Below, piece after piece: positions 53,660 through 62,062 of a stretch of DNA of 64,000 nucleotides. Every line of letters starts with the position of its first letter. The first letter of the stretch is position 1. Where the stretch lies: NCBI GenBank assembly GCA_000155715.1, contig DS990608.1, forward strand, positions 26,923 through 90,922, in the 5' to 3' direction. The position numbers and the translations under genes were made by a program. This DNA is from a gamma proteobacterium HTCC5015. GTDB taxonomy: Bacteria > Pseudomonadota > Gammaproteobacteria > HTCC5015. The notes beneath the pieces were generated by a model. It ran no database searches and had not been told where the DNA came from. It saw nothing but the letters and a program-made list of their open reading frames with translations.

Positions 53660-54325
53660 TCACATGCCCGGTACGCCACCGACCCAGTCCGTTTTGGTGG
53701 TGACTTTAAAGGTCACATCAAACTTGTACTCGTCTTCGCCGATTTTGAAGGGAATAATAATACGATGCGGTTCGTCCTCGTATTTTTCATAGACGGCCAG
53801 TTGGGATTTAGTTAAACCACCGCCACGAAGCACGGTGCTATATCTAGCAAGTGCGTGTGGGGGTGTGAAGAACATTTGAAAATTTTCTCGCCACATTCGC
53901 TCCCCCTCTACAGTCTTATAGGCTTTATGTGGTTTTTCTTCATTATCCTGAATAAGAATTCTTTCTCGTTTTCCTTTAGACTCGTACTGAACTTGTAACT
54001 GAGCAGCCGTAAAAGAGGCACCATCTTCCCTCACGATGTAGTCAATCATTACTCTGTTGTAATGCTTTAAAGCCCCAAAAAGAAACTCTACCTCCCCCCC
54101 TATTCCGGCCAAATAGACATCGGGGGCAATGTATTTGTCTCCCCCTGTCGATATTCTCCAAGAGGCACTACCTTTAAACTCTGACACCAACTCCACTTCG
54201 TATTTCCCATCCGGGGTATAAAACCACCCCTCTACCACTTCAATATAAGGCTTCTCTTTCGCCATAAAGCAGGCGCTTAAGCTGCACATTACAGCTGCGA
54301 TAAAAAGGATTTTCAGAAAACGCAT
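53660..54325 (-). CDS. Unknown lipoprotein
   Basis: A 221-residue protein not recognised. The signal peptide ends in a lipobox SLSACFMA, predicting a lipid-anchored protein. The mature part is rich in beta-prone segments (YIEVVEGWFYTPDGKYEVEL, MIDYIVREDGASFTAAQLQV, HRIIIPFKIGEDEYKFDVTF), without motifs I know. The gene looks more AT-rich than its neighbours and is flanked on both sides by related intergenic repeats, suggesting acquisition. It is not obviously co-transcribed with anything. Confidence 0.75.
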   Translation of the reverse strand: MRFLKILFIAAVMCSLSACFMAKEKPYIEVVEGWFYTPDGKYEVELVSEFKGSASWRISTGGDKYIAPDVYLAGIGGEVEFLFGALKHYNRVMIDYIVREDGASFTAAQLQVQYESKGKRERILIQDNEEKPHKAYKTVEGERMWRENFQMFFTPPHALARYSTVLRGGGLTKSQLAVYEKYEDEPHRIIIPFKIGEDEYKFDVTFKVTTKTDWVGGVPGM

Positions 54326-54451
54326 GGTGGATTCCTTTAGTTAAACATCTGCCACGCCTGCGCTGGGAGTCAGATGCTCGTTCCTTAAATGGTCATTGGC
54401 CTTGATGTTGGGCGTTTGTTTCGCCCGAGTAGCGGTTGTTACTTTCTCAGC

Positions 54452-54514
54452 CCCTGAACTGGATTCAGGGTCTTTGCCCCGTTCTGGAGATGCCAGATCC
54501 AGTCTGGAATGACG
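54452..54514. repeat. Short unit of the intergenic repeat family
   Basis: CCCTGAACTGGATTCAGGGT followed by GGAGATGCCAGATCCAGTCT and GGAATGACG. Each half is a small inverted repeat. It is related to the core of the longer blocks at 53291 and 54547. Confidence 0.65.
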
Positions 54515-54546
54515 ACAGTGACAGGTTACACTTGCCTTCTGCCCTC

Positions 54547-54748
54547 GTCACCTGGGCTAGATTCGGAGCCTCTGCCGTATCCCCTCGCCACCCTGAACTC
54601 GATTCAGGGTCTCTGCCTCCGTTTTGGAGATTCCAGATCAAGTCTGGAATGACGAACACAGCAGTACTCAGTTACCTCGGCTCACTCAAAGACGCTGGAT
54701 TCCCGCCTTCGCGGGAATGACGAGGATTTTTGAAAAAAGCGCGATGCC
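54547..54748. repeat. Compound intergenic repeat, copy 2
   Basis: A 202-bp block starting GTCACCTGGGCTAGATTCGG, with the same order of subunits as 53291-53492 and only scattered substitutions, ending AAAAGCGCGATGCC. A decayed further unit lies at about 54784-54812. Together with 54452-54514 it fills most of the 515-bp gap between the lipoprotein gene and the ABC transporter; I see no gene in that gap. Confidence 0.75.
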
Positions 54749-54840
54749 GAATATTCCTGAGAACAGAGCAATGCCGAGTATTTCGGAGATGCTAGATCCA
54801 ATCTGGAATGGCGACAATCATGAGTTCACGAGCTGCGTGT

Positions 54841-56469
54841 TCAGTCTTCTCCTGCGGCCACCGAGAGCCTAGGCACAGCGGCGATGAGTTTTTGAGTGTA
54901 GGGGTGTTGGGGGTCAAACAGTACGGCTTCGGCGTGGCCCTGCTCGACAATCTTACCGCGCTCCATCACGGCGACTTGGTCTGCGAAGTACTCGACCACG
55001 GCGATGTCGTGGGTGATTAACAAATAACTCAGGCCGCGCTCTTGCTGTAGACGATTGAGCAGCTTGAGGATTTGCTCTTGCACCGAGACATCGAGAGCGC
55101 TGGTGGGCTCGTCGAGTATGAGCACTTCAGGGTTGACGGCGAGAGCGCGGGCGATGCCGATGCGCTGGCGCTGGCCGCCTGAGAATTCATGGGGATAGCG
55201 TTGGCTGGCGTTCTTGGGCAGGCCGACTTCCTCCAATAGGCTCTCGGCCTCTTGGCGAGCCTCTTCGGCACTGAGCTGTGGACGCAGCGTGCGCATGCCC
55301 TCGTTGAGAATCTCTCCTACTAACATGCGAGGGTTTAAGGAAGAGAAGGGGTCTTGAAACACGACTTGCACACGGCGGCGGTACCCCATGAGCTCTTGAG
55401 CGCTTTTTAGCGTCACGCGCTCTCCCGACCACTGAATGCACCCCGATTGCATGGCTTGCAACTGCAACAAGGCTTTGGCCAATGTGGTTTTACCACTACC
55501 CGACTCCCCCACGAGTGCCAAGGTGCGCCCCTCGGGGATGGCTAGGGTGACATCGTCAACGGCGCGCACTGTTTCACCCACAGAGCGGAACCAGCGGCGC
55601 TTGGGCGCAAAGTGAACGCGGCCCTCTTCCATGCCCAGCGAGGTGTTTTCATCGTGCTCGGTGGGACGGCGAAACTCGGCCTCGCGCTTGTCCCACTGGG
55701 GCAATGCCGCAAACAGGGCTTGAGAGTACTCGTGCTGGGGGGCTTTGAAGAACTGTGCCGACGACGCTTGTTCGACAATCTCACCCTGACGCATCACCGC
55801 CACGTCGTCAGCCACTTGATGAACAACACCGAGGTCGTGGGTAATAAATAAAATGGCGGTGCCAAATTGGTTCTGTAAGTCTTTCATCAAGTCCAGCACT
55901 TGGGCTTGAATGGTGACATCCAGTGCGGTGGTGGGCTCATCGGCAATGAGCAAATCGGGCTGGCCTGCCAGCGCCGAGGCGATCACCACGCGCTGGCGCA
56001 TGCCACCGGATAATTGGTGGGGATATTGCTCGTAGGTTTGGGCGGGCTGGCGAATGCCGACACAATCGAGCAACTCGATTCCGCGCTGCTGGGCTTGGCG
56101 ACGACTCATGCCCTGATGTAGGCGCAACACTTCGCCAATTTGCTCGCCGACTTTAAGCACGGGATTGAGCGCCACCATGGGCTCTTGAAAGATCATGCCC
56201 ATTTTCAAACCGCGCACGCGGCGCATTTTTTGCTCGGGCAAGCGCAGCAGCTCCTGACCTTGCAGCAGCAACTTTCCCTGGGTGACTTTGGCGGCGGCGG
56301 GCAGCAAGCGCATTAACGCCGCCGCAGTCATCGACTTGCCGCTGCCCGACTCGCCCACCAAAGCCAGCGTTTGCTCGGATTCAATCGAAAAACTGACGCG
56401 ATCGACCACGGGGCGCCCGCCTACATCGACGATCAACTGTTCGACTTGAAGCAAAGGTGAATGACTCAT
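54841..56469 (-). CDS. ABC transporter ATP-binding protein with two fused nucleotide-binding domains (peptide type)
   Basis: A 542-residue tandem ATPase like YejF/DppDF fusions. Domain 1 (about 5-255) has Walker A GESGSGKS, signature LSGGMRQR and Walker [13 protein letters not shown]. Domain 2 (about 290-535) has [16 protein letters not shown] and [12 protein letters not shown]. Both look functional. It is the last gene of a four-gene operon whose stops and starts overlap (4 bp with the permease gene), consistent with an oligopeptide or peptide-antibiotic importer. Confidence 0.92.
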   Translation of the reverse strand: MSHSPLLQVEQLIVDVGGRPVVDRVSFSIESEQTLALVGESGSGKSMTAAALMRLLPAAAKVTQGKLLLQGQELLRLPEQKMRRVRGLKMGMIFQEPMVALNPVLKVGEQIGEVLRLHQGMSRRQAQQRGIELLDCVGIRQPAQTYEQYPHQLSGGMRQRVVIASALAGQPDLLIADEPTTALDVTIQAQVLDLMKDLQNQFGTAILFITHDLGVVHQVADDVAVMRQGEIVEQASSAQFFKAPQHEYSQALFAALPQWDKREAEFRRPTEHDENTSLGMEEGRVHFAPKRRWFRSVGETVRAVDDVTLAIPEGRTLALVGESGSGKTTLAKALLQLQAMQSGCIQWSGERVTLKSAQELMGYRRRVQVVFQDPFSSLNPRMLVGEILNEGMRTLRPQLSAEEARQEAESLLEEVGLPKNASQRYPHEFSGGQRQRIGIARALAVNPEVLILDEPTSALDVSVQEQILKLLNRLQQERGLSYLLITHDIAVVEYFADQVAVMERGKIVEQGHAEAVLFDPQHPYTQKLIAAVPRLSVAAGED

Positions 56470-57899
56470 GACTGGGCCTCCAGCGACTGCGGGCTCGACT
56501 CGCTGCCACTTGTGTTTTGACCGCCCTGCTCGTCTTTCAGTCTCGGGTCAAACGCATCTCGCACGGCATCGGCAAATAGATTGGCACAGAGCACAAGTAC
56601 AAACATGGCGATTAAAGAGGCCGTCAGCGACCACCAAACAATCGGGTCGCGCGCTAATTCTAAGCGCGCACTGTTAATCATATTGCCCCAGCTGTGCATG
56701 GTGGGATCGACGCCAATTTCGACATAAGCCAATACGGCTTCGGCCAGTACGAGACCGCTAAAGTCGATAACCACCGTAATCAACACGATGTGCATCACAT
56801 TGGGCATGAGGTGGCGAAACAAAATCATCGGCGTGCTGACACCAAAGGTTTTGGCGGCCACTACGTAGTCAGACTCGCGCAGCTTGAGAGTTTCAGCGCG
56901 CAGCAAGCGACACAGGCTAGTCCAACTGGTCATGCCGAGAATCAAACAGATAAACAGCAAACGCCAATCCGCGCGAGCGGCGAGAGACTGAAAGCTCTCG
57001 GCGTGGTTGTGCATATATACATTGAGCATCAACACCGCAGCGGCAATCAGCAATACGCCTGGAATGGCGTTGAGCGTGGTGTAAATATACTGCACCACAT
57101 CGTCCACCCAGCCGCGAAAGTAACCCGCCATCATGCCTAGAGCCAGAGCCAGTGGCAGCATAACCACCGTGGTTAAGGTGCCGATAACCAGCCCCGTACG
57201 CACGCTTTTCATGGCGATATAAAACACATCGTAGCCGACCTTGTCTGTGCCCCAAACGTGGTAGTACTGACCGAGGTAATAGGCGGTTGTCAGTATAGTG
57301 AGGCACAGTACATAGGTGACCGCGGCACTGCGCGCGGGCGTGTGCTGTAACAACCAAGCCTTGAGCCGACGCCAAGTTCCCACGGGACAGCCCCTCGCCA
57401 GCAACAGCGCCAATAACGACAAGCTCAAAAACGCTATTGCAGCCCCCATTGCTAGGCCAACCAAGGTTTTACGGCGAATGTCTTGGCTGCGCTGCTGGGC
57501 TGTTGGCAAGTGGCTGCCCGCGTGATCTAAACGCGGTAGCGCGCGCTCGGTTTGACCCTGCTCATCAATGCGCATTTCGCGACTTAAGCCATAGATAGAA
57601 AACGGTGCCGAATAGCTTTTTTCAACCTGCGTACGCATGGGCGTCATGGCGTAGTCAAGCAGACTTAGGGCTTCGCTTTGTTGGCCCTGCTCGTTTTCGA
57701 CACTCCAGTGAACGGAGTCGGACAAGCCAATCAATGCGTACATCCCCAACACCACTGCCGCTATGGCGGCTGTGTGGCGTTTGAACACGCGCCCCCAAGG
57801 TTGGCGCCAATGGGCATAGCGATACACTTGCACGCCGTACAGTGCCACTAGCAAAACTAGGCCCCAGATAAAGTAATCAGTAATGTACAGGTGCAACAT
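56466..57899 (-). CDS. ABC transporter permease (DppC/YejE type) with a long N-terminal extension
   Basis: A 477-residue permease, longer than the usual 280-340. The C-terminal two thirds is a standard DppC-type domain: HVWGTDKVGYDVF periplasmic motif, and the ATPase-contact EAA loop VVAAKTFGVSTPMILFRHLM. The N-terminal 190 residues add about three hydrophobic helices and a charged periplasmic segment (SVENEQGQQSEALSLLDYAM). It overlaps both neighbouring genes by 4 and 1 bp, so it is translationally coupled to them. Confidence 0.88.
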   Translation of the reverse strand: MLHLYITDYFIWGLVLLVALYGVQVYRYAHWRQPWGRVFKRHTAAIAAVVLGMYALIGLSDSVHWSVENEQGQQSEALSLLDYAMTPMRTQVEKSYSAPFSIYGLSREMRIDEQGQTERALPRLDHAGSHLPTAQQRSQDIRRKTLVGLAMGAAIAFLSLSLLALLLARGCPVGTWRRLKAWLLQHTPARSAAVTYVLCLTILTTAYYLGQYYHVWGTDKVGYDVFYIAMKSVRTGLVIGTLTTVVMLPLALALGMMAGYFRGWVDDVVQYIYTTLNAIPGVLLIAAAVLMLNVYMHNHAESFQSLAARADWRLLFICLILGMTSWTSLCRLLRAETLKLRESDYVVAAKTFGVSTPMILFRHLMPNVMHIVLITVVIDFSGLVLAEAVLAYVEIGVDPTMHSWGNMINSARLELARDPIVWWSLTASLIAMFVLVLCANLFADAVRDAFDPRLKDEQGGQNTSGSESSPQSLEAQS

Positions 57900-58876
57900 C
57901 AGTTCAACCTCACTCGCGGGTCGACCAAAGTGTAGGAAATATCCGTGAGCAGCAGGCCGATGATATAAAGCACCGCCCCTAGAAATACCATGGCGCGAAC
58001 AATGGCGAAGTCCTGAGATTGAATGGCCTCGATGGTGTAACTGCCTAAACCCGGAATGCCAAAAAAGGACTCGACAAGCAAACTGCCCATAAACAGCATC
58101 GGCAAAACCACTACCACGCCAGTCAGAATGGGAATTAAGCCATTGCGCAACACGTGCTTAAACAAAACGCGGGCTTCGCTTAAGCCCTTAGAGCGTGCCG
58201 TGCGTACATACTCTTTGCCCATCTCCTCTAGAAAAATCGTGCGATACCAGCGCGAGCCCGCGCCAATACCACTGAATACGCCAATCAACACCGGCAACAC
58301 GAGGAACTTCAAGCTGTTACCGTCGGGGCTGTAGCCCGAAATGGGCACGAGAGACAACATTTTGCCAAACAAAAATTGGCCGCCAATGATGTAAAACAAA
58401 GAGGAGATGGACATGATCGCCACGCACAAAATCACGCCCCAATAGTCCACGTAGCGACCGCGGAAAAAGGCCATTAACAAGGCAAAGGTGATATTGACCA
58501 TCAAGCCCAGAATCAGTGTAGGCAGAGCAATGGCGAGACTGGGCCACATGCGCTGTTGAATATCGGCCCCGATATCGCGGCCCGATTCGGATTGACCGAA
58601 TTCAAACCAAAATAAACTGAGCGACTTATTAAAAAAAATGGTGTCGGTGAGTGTCTCAGTGCCCTCGGCCTCGAAATTGATAAACAGGGGCTTGTTATAG
58701 CCGCGTTGTTCCTTCCAGCTCTCGACCTGCTCTTGAGTAATGTGGCGATCGCCTAAATAGATGCGCGCCATATCATCGGGCGAATTGATGCTAAAAAACA
58801 GCAAAAACGTAATGATATTGACGCCCAATAAAATGGGCAGCGCATAGAGCCCGCGGCGCAAAATGTATTCAATCAT
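57899..58876 (-). CDS. ABC transporter permease (DppB/OppB type)
   Basis: A 325-residue permease. MIEYILRRGLYALPILLGVN is the typical DppB N-terminal helix; GQSESGRDIGADIQQRMWPS is the periplasmic motif; YVRTARSKGLSEARVLFKHV is the EAA loop. VESFFGIPGLGSYTIEAIQS and the DPRVRLN ending are also typical. About six membrane helices. The start overlaps the solute-binding protein gene by 4 bp. Confidence 0.92.
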   Translation of the reverse strand: MIEYILRRGLYALPILLGVNIITFLLFFSINSPDDMARIYLGDRHITQEQVESWKEQRGYNKPLFINFEAEGTETLTDTIFFNKSLSLFWFEFGQSESGRDIGADIQQRMWPSLAIALPTLILGLMVNITFALLMAFFRGRYVDYWGVILCVAIMSISSLFYIIGGQFLFGKMLSLVPISGYSPDGNSLKFLVLPVLIGVFSGIGAGSRWYRTIFLEEMGKEYVRTARSKGLSEARVLFKHVLRNGLIPILTGVVVVLPMLFMGSLLVESFFGIPGLGSYTIEAIQSQDFAIVRAMVFLGAVLYIIGLLLTDISYTLVDPRVRLN

Positions 58877-61107
58877 AGAACACCCTTGCGCTGAGCGCGG
58901 CGGTAGCTAATAACAGCGGGTACCACCACGATGAACAACAACCCGACCAATACGGCAAAGGGCCACAACACAGGGCGATTCCATCGCGCCTGCTGCTCGG
59001 CCCTGCGCTGACTGTTGATGGTTTTATACTTCAAAGTATTTCTCGCCATAGTGTTGGGTTTCACATTGCCATACCAGTCGTGGTAGAGCACGTAGCTCTT
59101 GGGAATATACCCAAAGAGCCACGGTGAATCCTCTCGCACGATCTCGATCATTTGTTCAATCAACGCCAAGCGCTCGGGCGAGTTTTCCATGTTTTTCATC
59201 TGCTGGAACAGGCGGTTAAATGCGGGGTTATCGTAATTGGCCGCGTTCTCGCCTTGTGTGTCGACTTTAGAGTGCGGGCCATAGAGAAGGAATAAGAAAT
59301 TTTCTGGGTCGGGGTAATCCGCGCCCCAGCCCCACTGAAATATTTGCGCGGTGCCGTTGCTCATCTTTTCGCGGAAGCGATTGTAGTCGGTGCTGCGGAT
59401 CACCAGCTTGATACCAATTTTGTCGAACTGTTTCATGATCCACTGCAGGTTGGCCTTGCGATCGGGACCACCACCGAGCGTATCCAAATACAGCACCAGA
59501 GCCTTACCCGTTTTGGGATCAATTCCATCGGGATAGCCCGCGCGTGCGAGTCGCTTCTTGGCCTCTTCAATACTGCGACGCTGGCGACGATCACCATCGC
59601 AGTGATAGACCACGGGATTGCAGACACTCCCCACTTCGCCGCCGCCAAATATGCCCGGAGGAATGGGGGCTTGGGCGGGGCTGCCGCGACCATTTAGAAA
59701 AATAGAAATGTACTCTTCGTAGTCCACTGCAATCGCAATGGCTTGGCGCAACAATCTCGCGCGCTGTGAATCGCCACCGACGACTTCGTCGCGCATATTA
59801 AAGCCCGTGTAATAAATCAAAGAGGTCGTGGCCGACACCATTTCGATGTGTTTCTCACGCATTTCAGGGGCGAGTTCCAAGTCCCCGGCACTAAATTGAA
59901 AGGCCTGATCGAAGCTGTCTGAAGAGACGCCCGATGTATCGTAATACCCCTGTAGAAACTTGTTCCAATAGGGAATTTGCTCTTTCTCAAGGCTGTACAC
60001 GGCCTTATCGATAAACGGCAGGGGCTTGCCCGCATCCGCCAACATTCCCGCCTCGCGATCGCCCGGCTCACCCTCACTGGGATAGTGCTCGTGGTCGAAG
60101 TGCGGGTTGCGCTCTAAAACCATGCGCAAGTTGGGGTTGTTCTCTGTGAGCATGTAGGGGCCAGTGCCGATGGGATACCAATCGAGAACGATATTGCGCT
60201 CCGACATGCCTGCCTGCTGGTAAAAGGCGTCGGCCTCCCAGGGCATCGGTGCGAAAAAATTCATCGACAGCCAATACAAAAACTGGGGGTAAACCTGCGT
60301 GAGTTCAATGCGATAGCGATAGCGGTCCAATGCCTCGACGCCCGCCATTTCTAAATCGCGCAAACTCACGTTCGGATTGGCCTCACGCTGTTCTGATACG
60401 GCCTTAGTAAAATCAGCAAAGCCTTTGATGTAACGCGAAAACAAGCCTGATACAGGCGACTGTACGGCGGGGTCGGCGAGGCGCTTAATTTGATAGACGA
60501 AGTCGTCGGCCACTAACTCGCGCGTACCCTGCGCACTAAAATCGGACAGCGTTCGTTTATCGCTTAAGGCATCCGCCGATAAATCGTGGTAGCGATAAGC
60601 GCCCTCCTCGGTTTTCGCCAAAGCGGGATGGGGTTGGTAGTGGATGTCGGGCTGAATCTGAATAATGTATTCCGAGCTCGTCGCCTCACTGGCCTCATCG
60701 ACCAAGTTACCCTCTGCATCGCGCCACAACACCTCGGGCATATTCGCTGCCGAGCGTGGGACGACTTGGTAGGGGCGTTTTAAAAAATGATATTGAAACG
60801 GCGGCTCGTAGATCTGCGCCACAAAAATGGCCTCATCCGAACTGTAGGATCGAGCGGGGTCGAGATGCTTCGGCCGTGCGCGAAACGAATCGTAGAGCAC
60901 GGTTTGGTCCGATGCGTTTTCTGGGTGGGGATTATTCCACTGCCCCTCACAAGCTGCGAGAGCCATACTGAGTGACAATATCGCCAGAGCAGCGCCTAAC
61001 CGTTGCGGGGCGCGCAGAGACGCATCCGCCGATTGCAGCGGCGCTCTAGAAGCAGAGGGAAGCGAATTTTTGAGTGTTTTGATGCAGTTAAGCCAATTTT
61101 GATGCAT
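58873..61107 (-). CDS. Peptide-type (family 5) extracellular solute-binding protein with a C-terminal membrane segment
   Basis: A 744-residue solute-binding protein and first gene of the transporter operon. A lipobox in MALAACEGQ follows a long n-region, placing the lipidated Cys near residue 53. Family 5 blocks include RPKHLDPARSYSSDEAIF, PIGTGPYMLTENNPNLRM and FQWGWGADYPDPENFLFLLY. The extreme C-terminus has a hydrophobic helix VLWPFAVLVGLLFIVVVPAV followed by basic residues, which soluble binding proteins lack, so it may be anchored at both ends. Ligand is probably a peptide. Confidence 0.88.
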   Translation of the reverse strand: MHQNWLNCIKTLKNSLPSASRAPLQSADASLRAPQRLGAALAILSLSMALAACEGQWNNPHPENASDQTVLYDSFRARPKHLDPARSYSSDEAIFVAQIYEPPFQYHFLKRPYQVVPRSAANMPEVLWRDAEGNLVDEASEATSSEYIIQIQPDIHYQPHPALAKTEEGAYRYHDLSADALSDKRTLSDFSAQGTRELVADDFVYQIKRLADPAVQSPVSGLFSRYIKGFADFTKAVSEQREANPNVSLRDLEMAGVEALDRYRYRIELTQVYPQFLYWLSMNFFAPMPWEADAFYQQAGMSERNIVLDWYPIGTGPYMLTENNPNLRMVLERNPHFDHEHYPSEGEPGDREAGMLADAGKPLPFIDKAVYSLEKEQIPYWNKFLQGYYDTSGVSSDSFDQAFQFSAGDLELAPEMREKHIEMVSATTSLIYYTGFNMRDEVVGGDSQRARLLRQAIAIAVDYEEYISIFLNGRGSPAQAPIPPGIFGGGEVGSVCNPVVYHCDGDRRQRRSIEEAKKRLARAGYPDGIDPKTGKALVLYLDTLGGGPDRKANLQWIMKQFDKIGIKLVIRSTDYNRFREKMSNGTAQIFQWGWGADYPDPENFLFLLYGPHSKVDTQGENAANYDNPAFNRLFQQMKNMENSPERLALIEQMIEIVREDSPWLFGYIPKSYVLYHDWYGNVKPNTMARNTLKYKTINSQRRAEQQARWNRPVLWPFAVLVGLLFIVVVPAVISYRRAQRKGVL

Positions 61108-61174
61108 AGGGATGCCGTTTTGTTGTAGTGCCGATGGTATTATCTAGGCGTTCACAAATCTAGCCGAGGAGAGT

Positions 61175-61954
61175 ATGGGATTTTTAACCGGCAAACGCGC
61201 ACTGATTACGGGAGTAGCCAGCAACCGCTCCATTGCTTGGGGCATCGCCGAGGCAATGCGAGCGCAAGGGGCTGAAATCGCCCTAACCTATCAGAATGAG
61301 CGCCTCAAAAAACGCGTCGATCAATGTGCGGAGGCCGTCGATAGCCAGATCGTTTTGCCCTGTGATGTCTCCGACGACGAATCCATCGCAGCATTATTCA
61401 AACAGCTAGGTGAGCACTGGGAGTCTCTGGATATTGTGGTGCACTCCATCGGCTATGCAGACCGCTCTCAAATTCAAGGCGACTTTGTCGACAACATCAG
61501 CCGACAAGGTTTCGGCGAGGCCCACGAAATTAGCGCCTACAGCTTTGCCGCACTGGCCAAGGCGGCGCGGCCCATGCTGAGTGATAGCGCCGCCCTGCTC
61601 GCTATGACCTACCTCGGTGCCGAGCGCGCCATGCCCAACTACAATGTGATGGGCTTAGCCAAGGCCAGCCTAGAGGCCTCCGTGCGCTATATGGCTCAAT
61701 CGCTAGGGCCTCAAGGTGTACGCGTGAACGCAGTTTCCGCAGGCCCTATACGAACACTCGCCGCCTCGGGCGTCGCCGATTTTAAAAAAATGCTGGAGCA
61801 AGTGGCCGAAACCGCACCGCTCAAGCGGAATGTCACCACTGAAGATGTCGGCAATACGGCCGCCTTTTTGTGCTCTGATTTAGCTCGAGGCATTACCAGC
61901 GAAGTCATCTATGTCGACAACGGTTTCCGCAATGTGGGCATGGGCGTTTTATAG
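61175..61954 (+). CDS. fabI: Enoyl-ACP reductase (NADH), FabI
   Basis: A 259-residue short-chain dehydrogenase completing each cycle of fatty acid elongation. [20 protein letters not shown] is the FabI cofactor loop. [20 protein letters not shown] followed by LAKASLE contains the Tyr-x6-Lys active site, and [14 protein letters not shown] the substrate loop. ATG follows GAGGAGAGT. The preceding TGGTATTAT near 61135 may be an extended -10. It converges with ppiD. Confidence 0.96.
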   Translation: MGFLTGKRALITGVASNRSIAWGIAEAMRAQGAEIALTYQNERLKKRVDQCAEAVDSQIVLPCDVSDDESIAALFKQLGEHWESLDIVVHSIGYADRSQIQGDFVDNISRQGFGEAHEISAYSFAALAKAARPMLSDSAALLAMTYLGAERAMPNYNVMGLAKASLEASVRYMAQSLGPQGVRVNAVSAGPIRTLAASGVADFKKMLEQVAETAPLKRNVTTEDVGNTAAFLCSDLARGITSEVIYVDNGFRNVGMGVL

Positions 61955-62014
61955 CGTCACTGGAAGCTTGAGGCGTGAGCCGCCTTGGCGCGCTTTAATC
62001 ACTGCTTTCGAATC

Positions 62015-62040
62015 AAAAACGGGGCCAGCGGCCCCGTCTT
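62015..62040. terminator. Terminator shared by fabI and ppiD
   Basis: A 7-bp GC stem CGGGGCC/GGCCCCG with a 3-nt loop lies between the converging genes. On the minus strand it is followed by UUUUUG, a good intrinsic terminator for ppiD. On the plus strand GTCTTTCG gives a weaker one for fabI. Confidence 0.8.
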
Positions 62041-62062
62041 TCGATCTTAATGGCAATCTCAA

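Noticed and set aside
53242..54840. CRISPR array in the repeat-rich intergenic regions
   Set aside because: Repeat units are irregularly spaced, differ in type and length, and there are no uniform spacers or cas genes.
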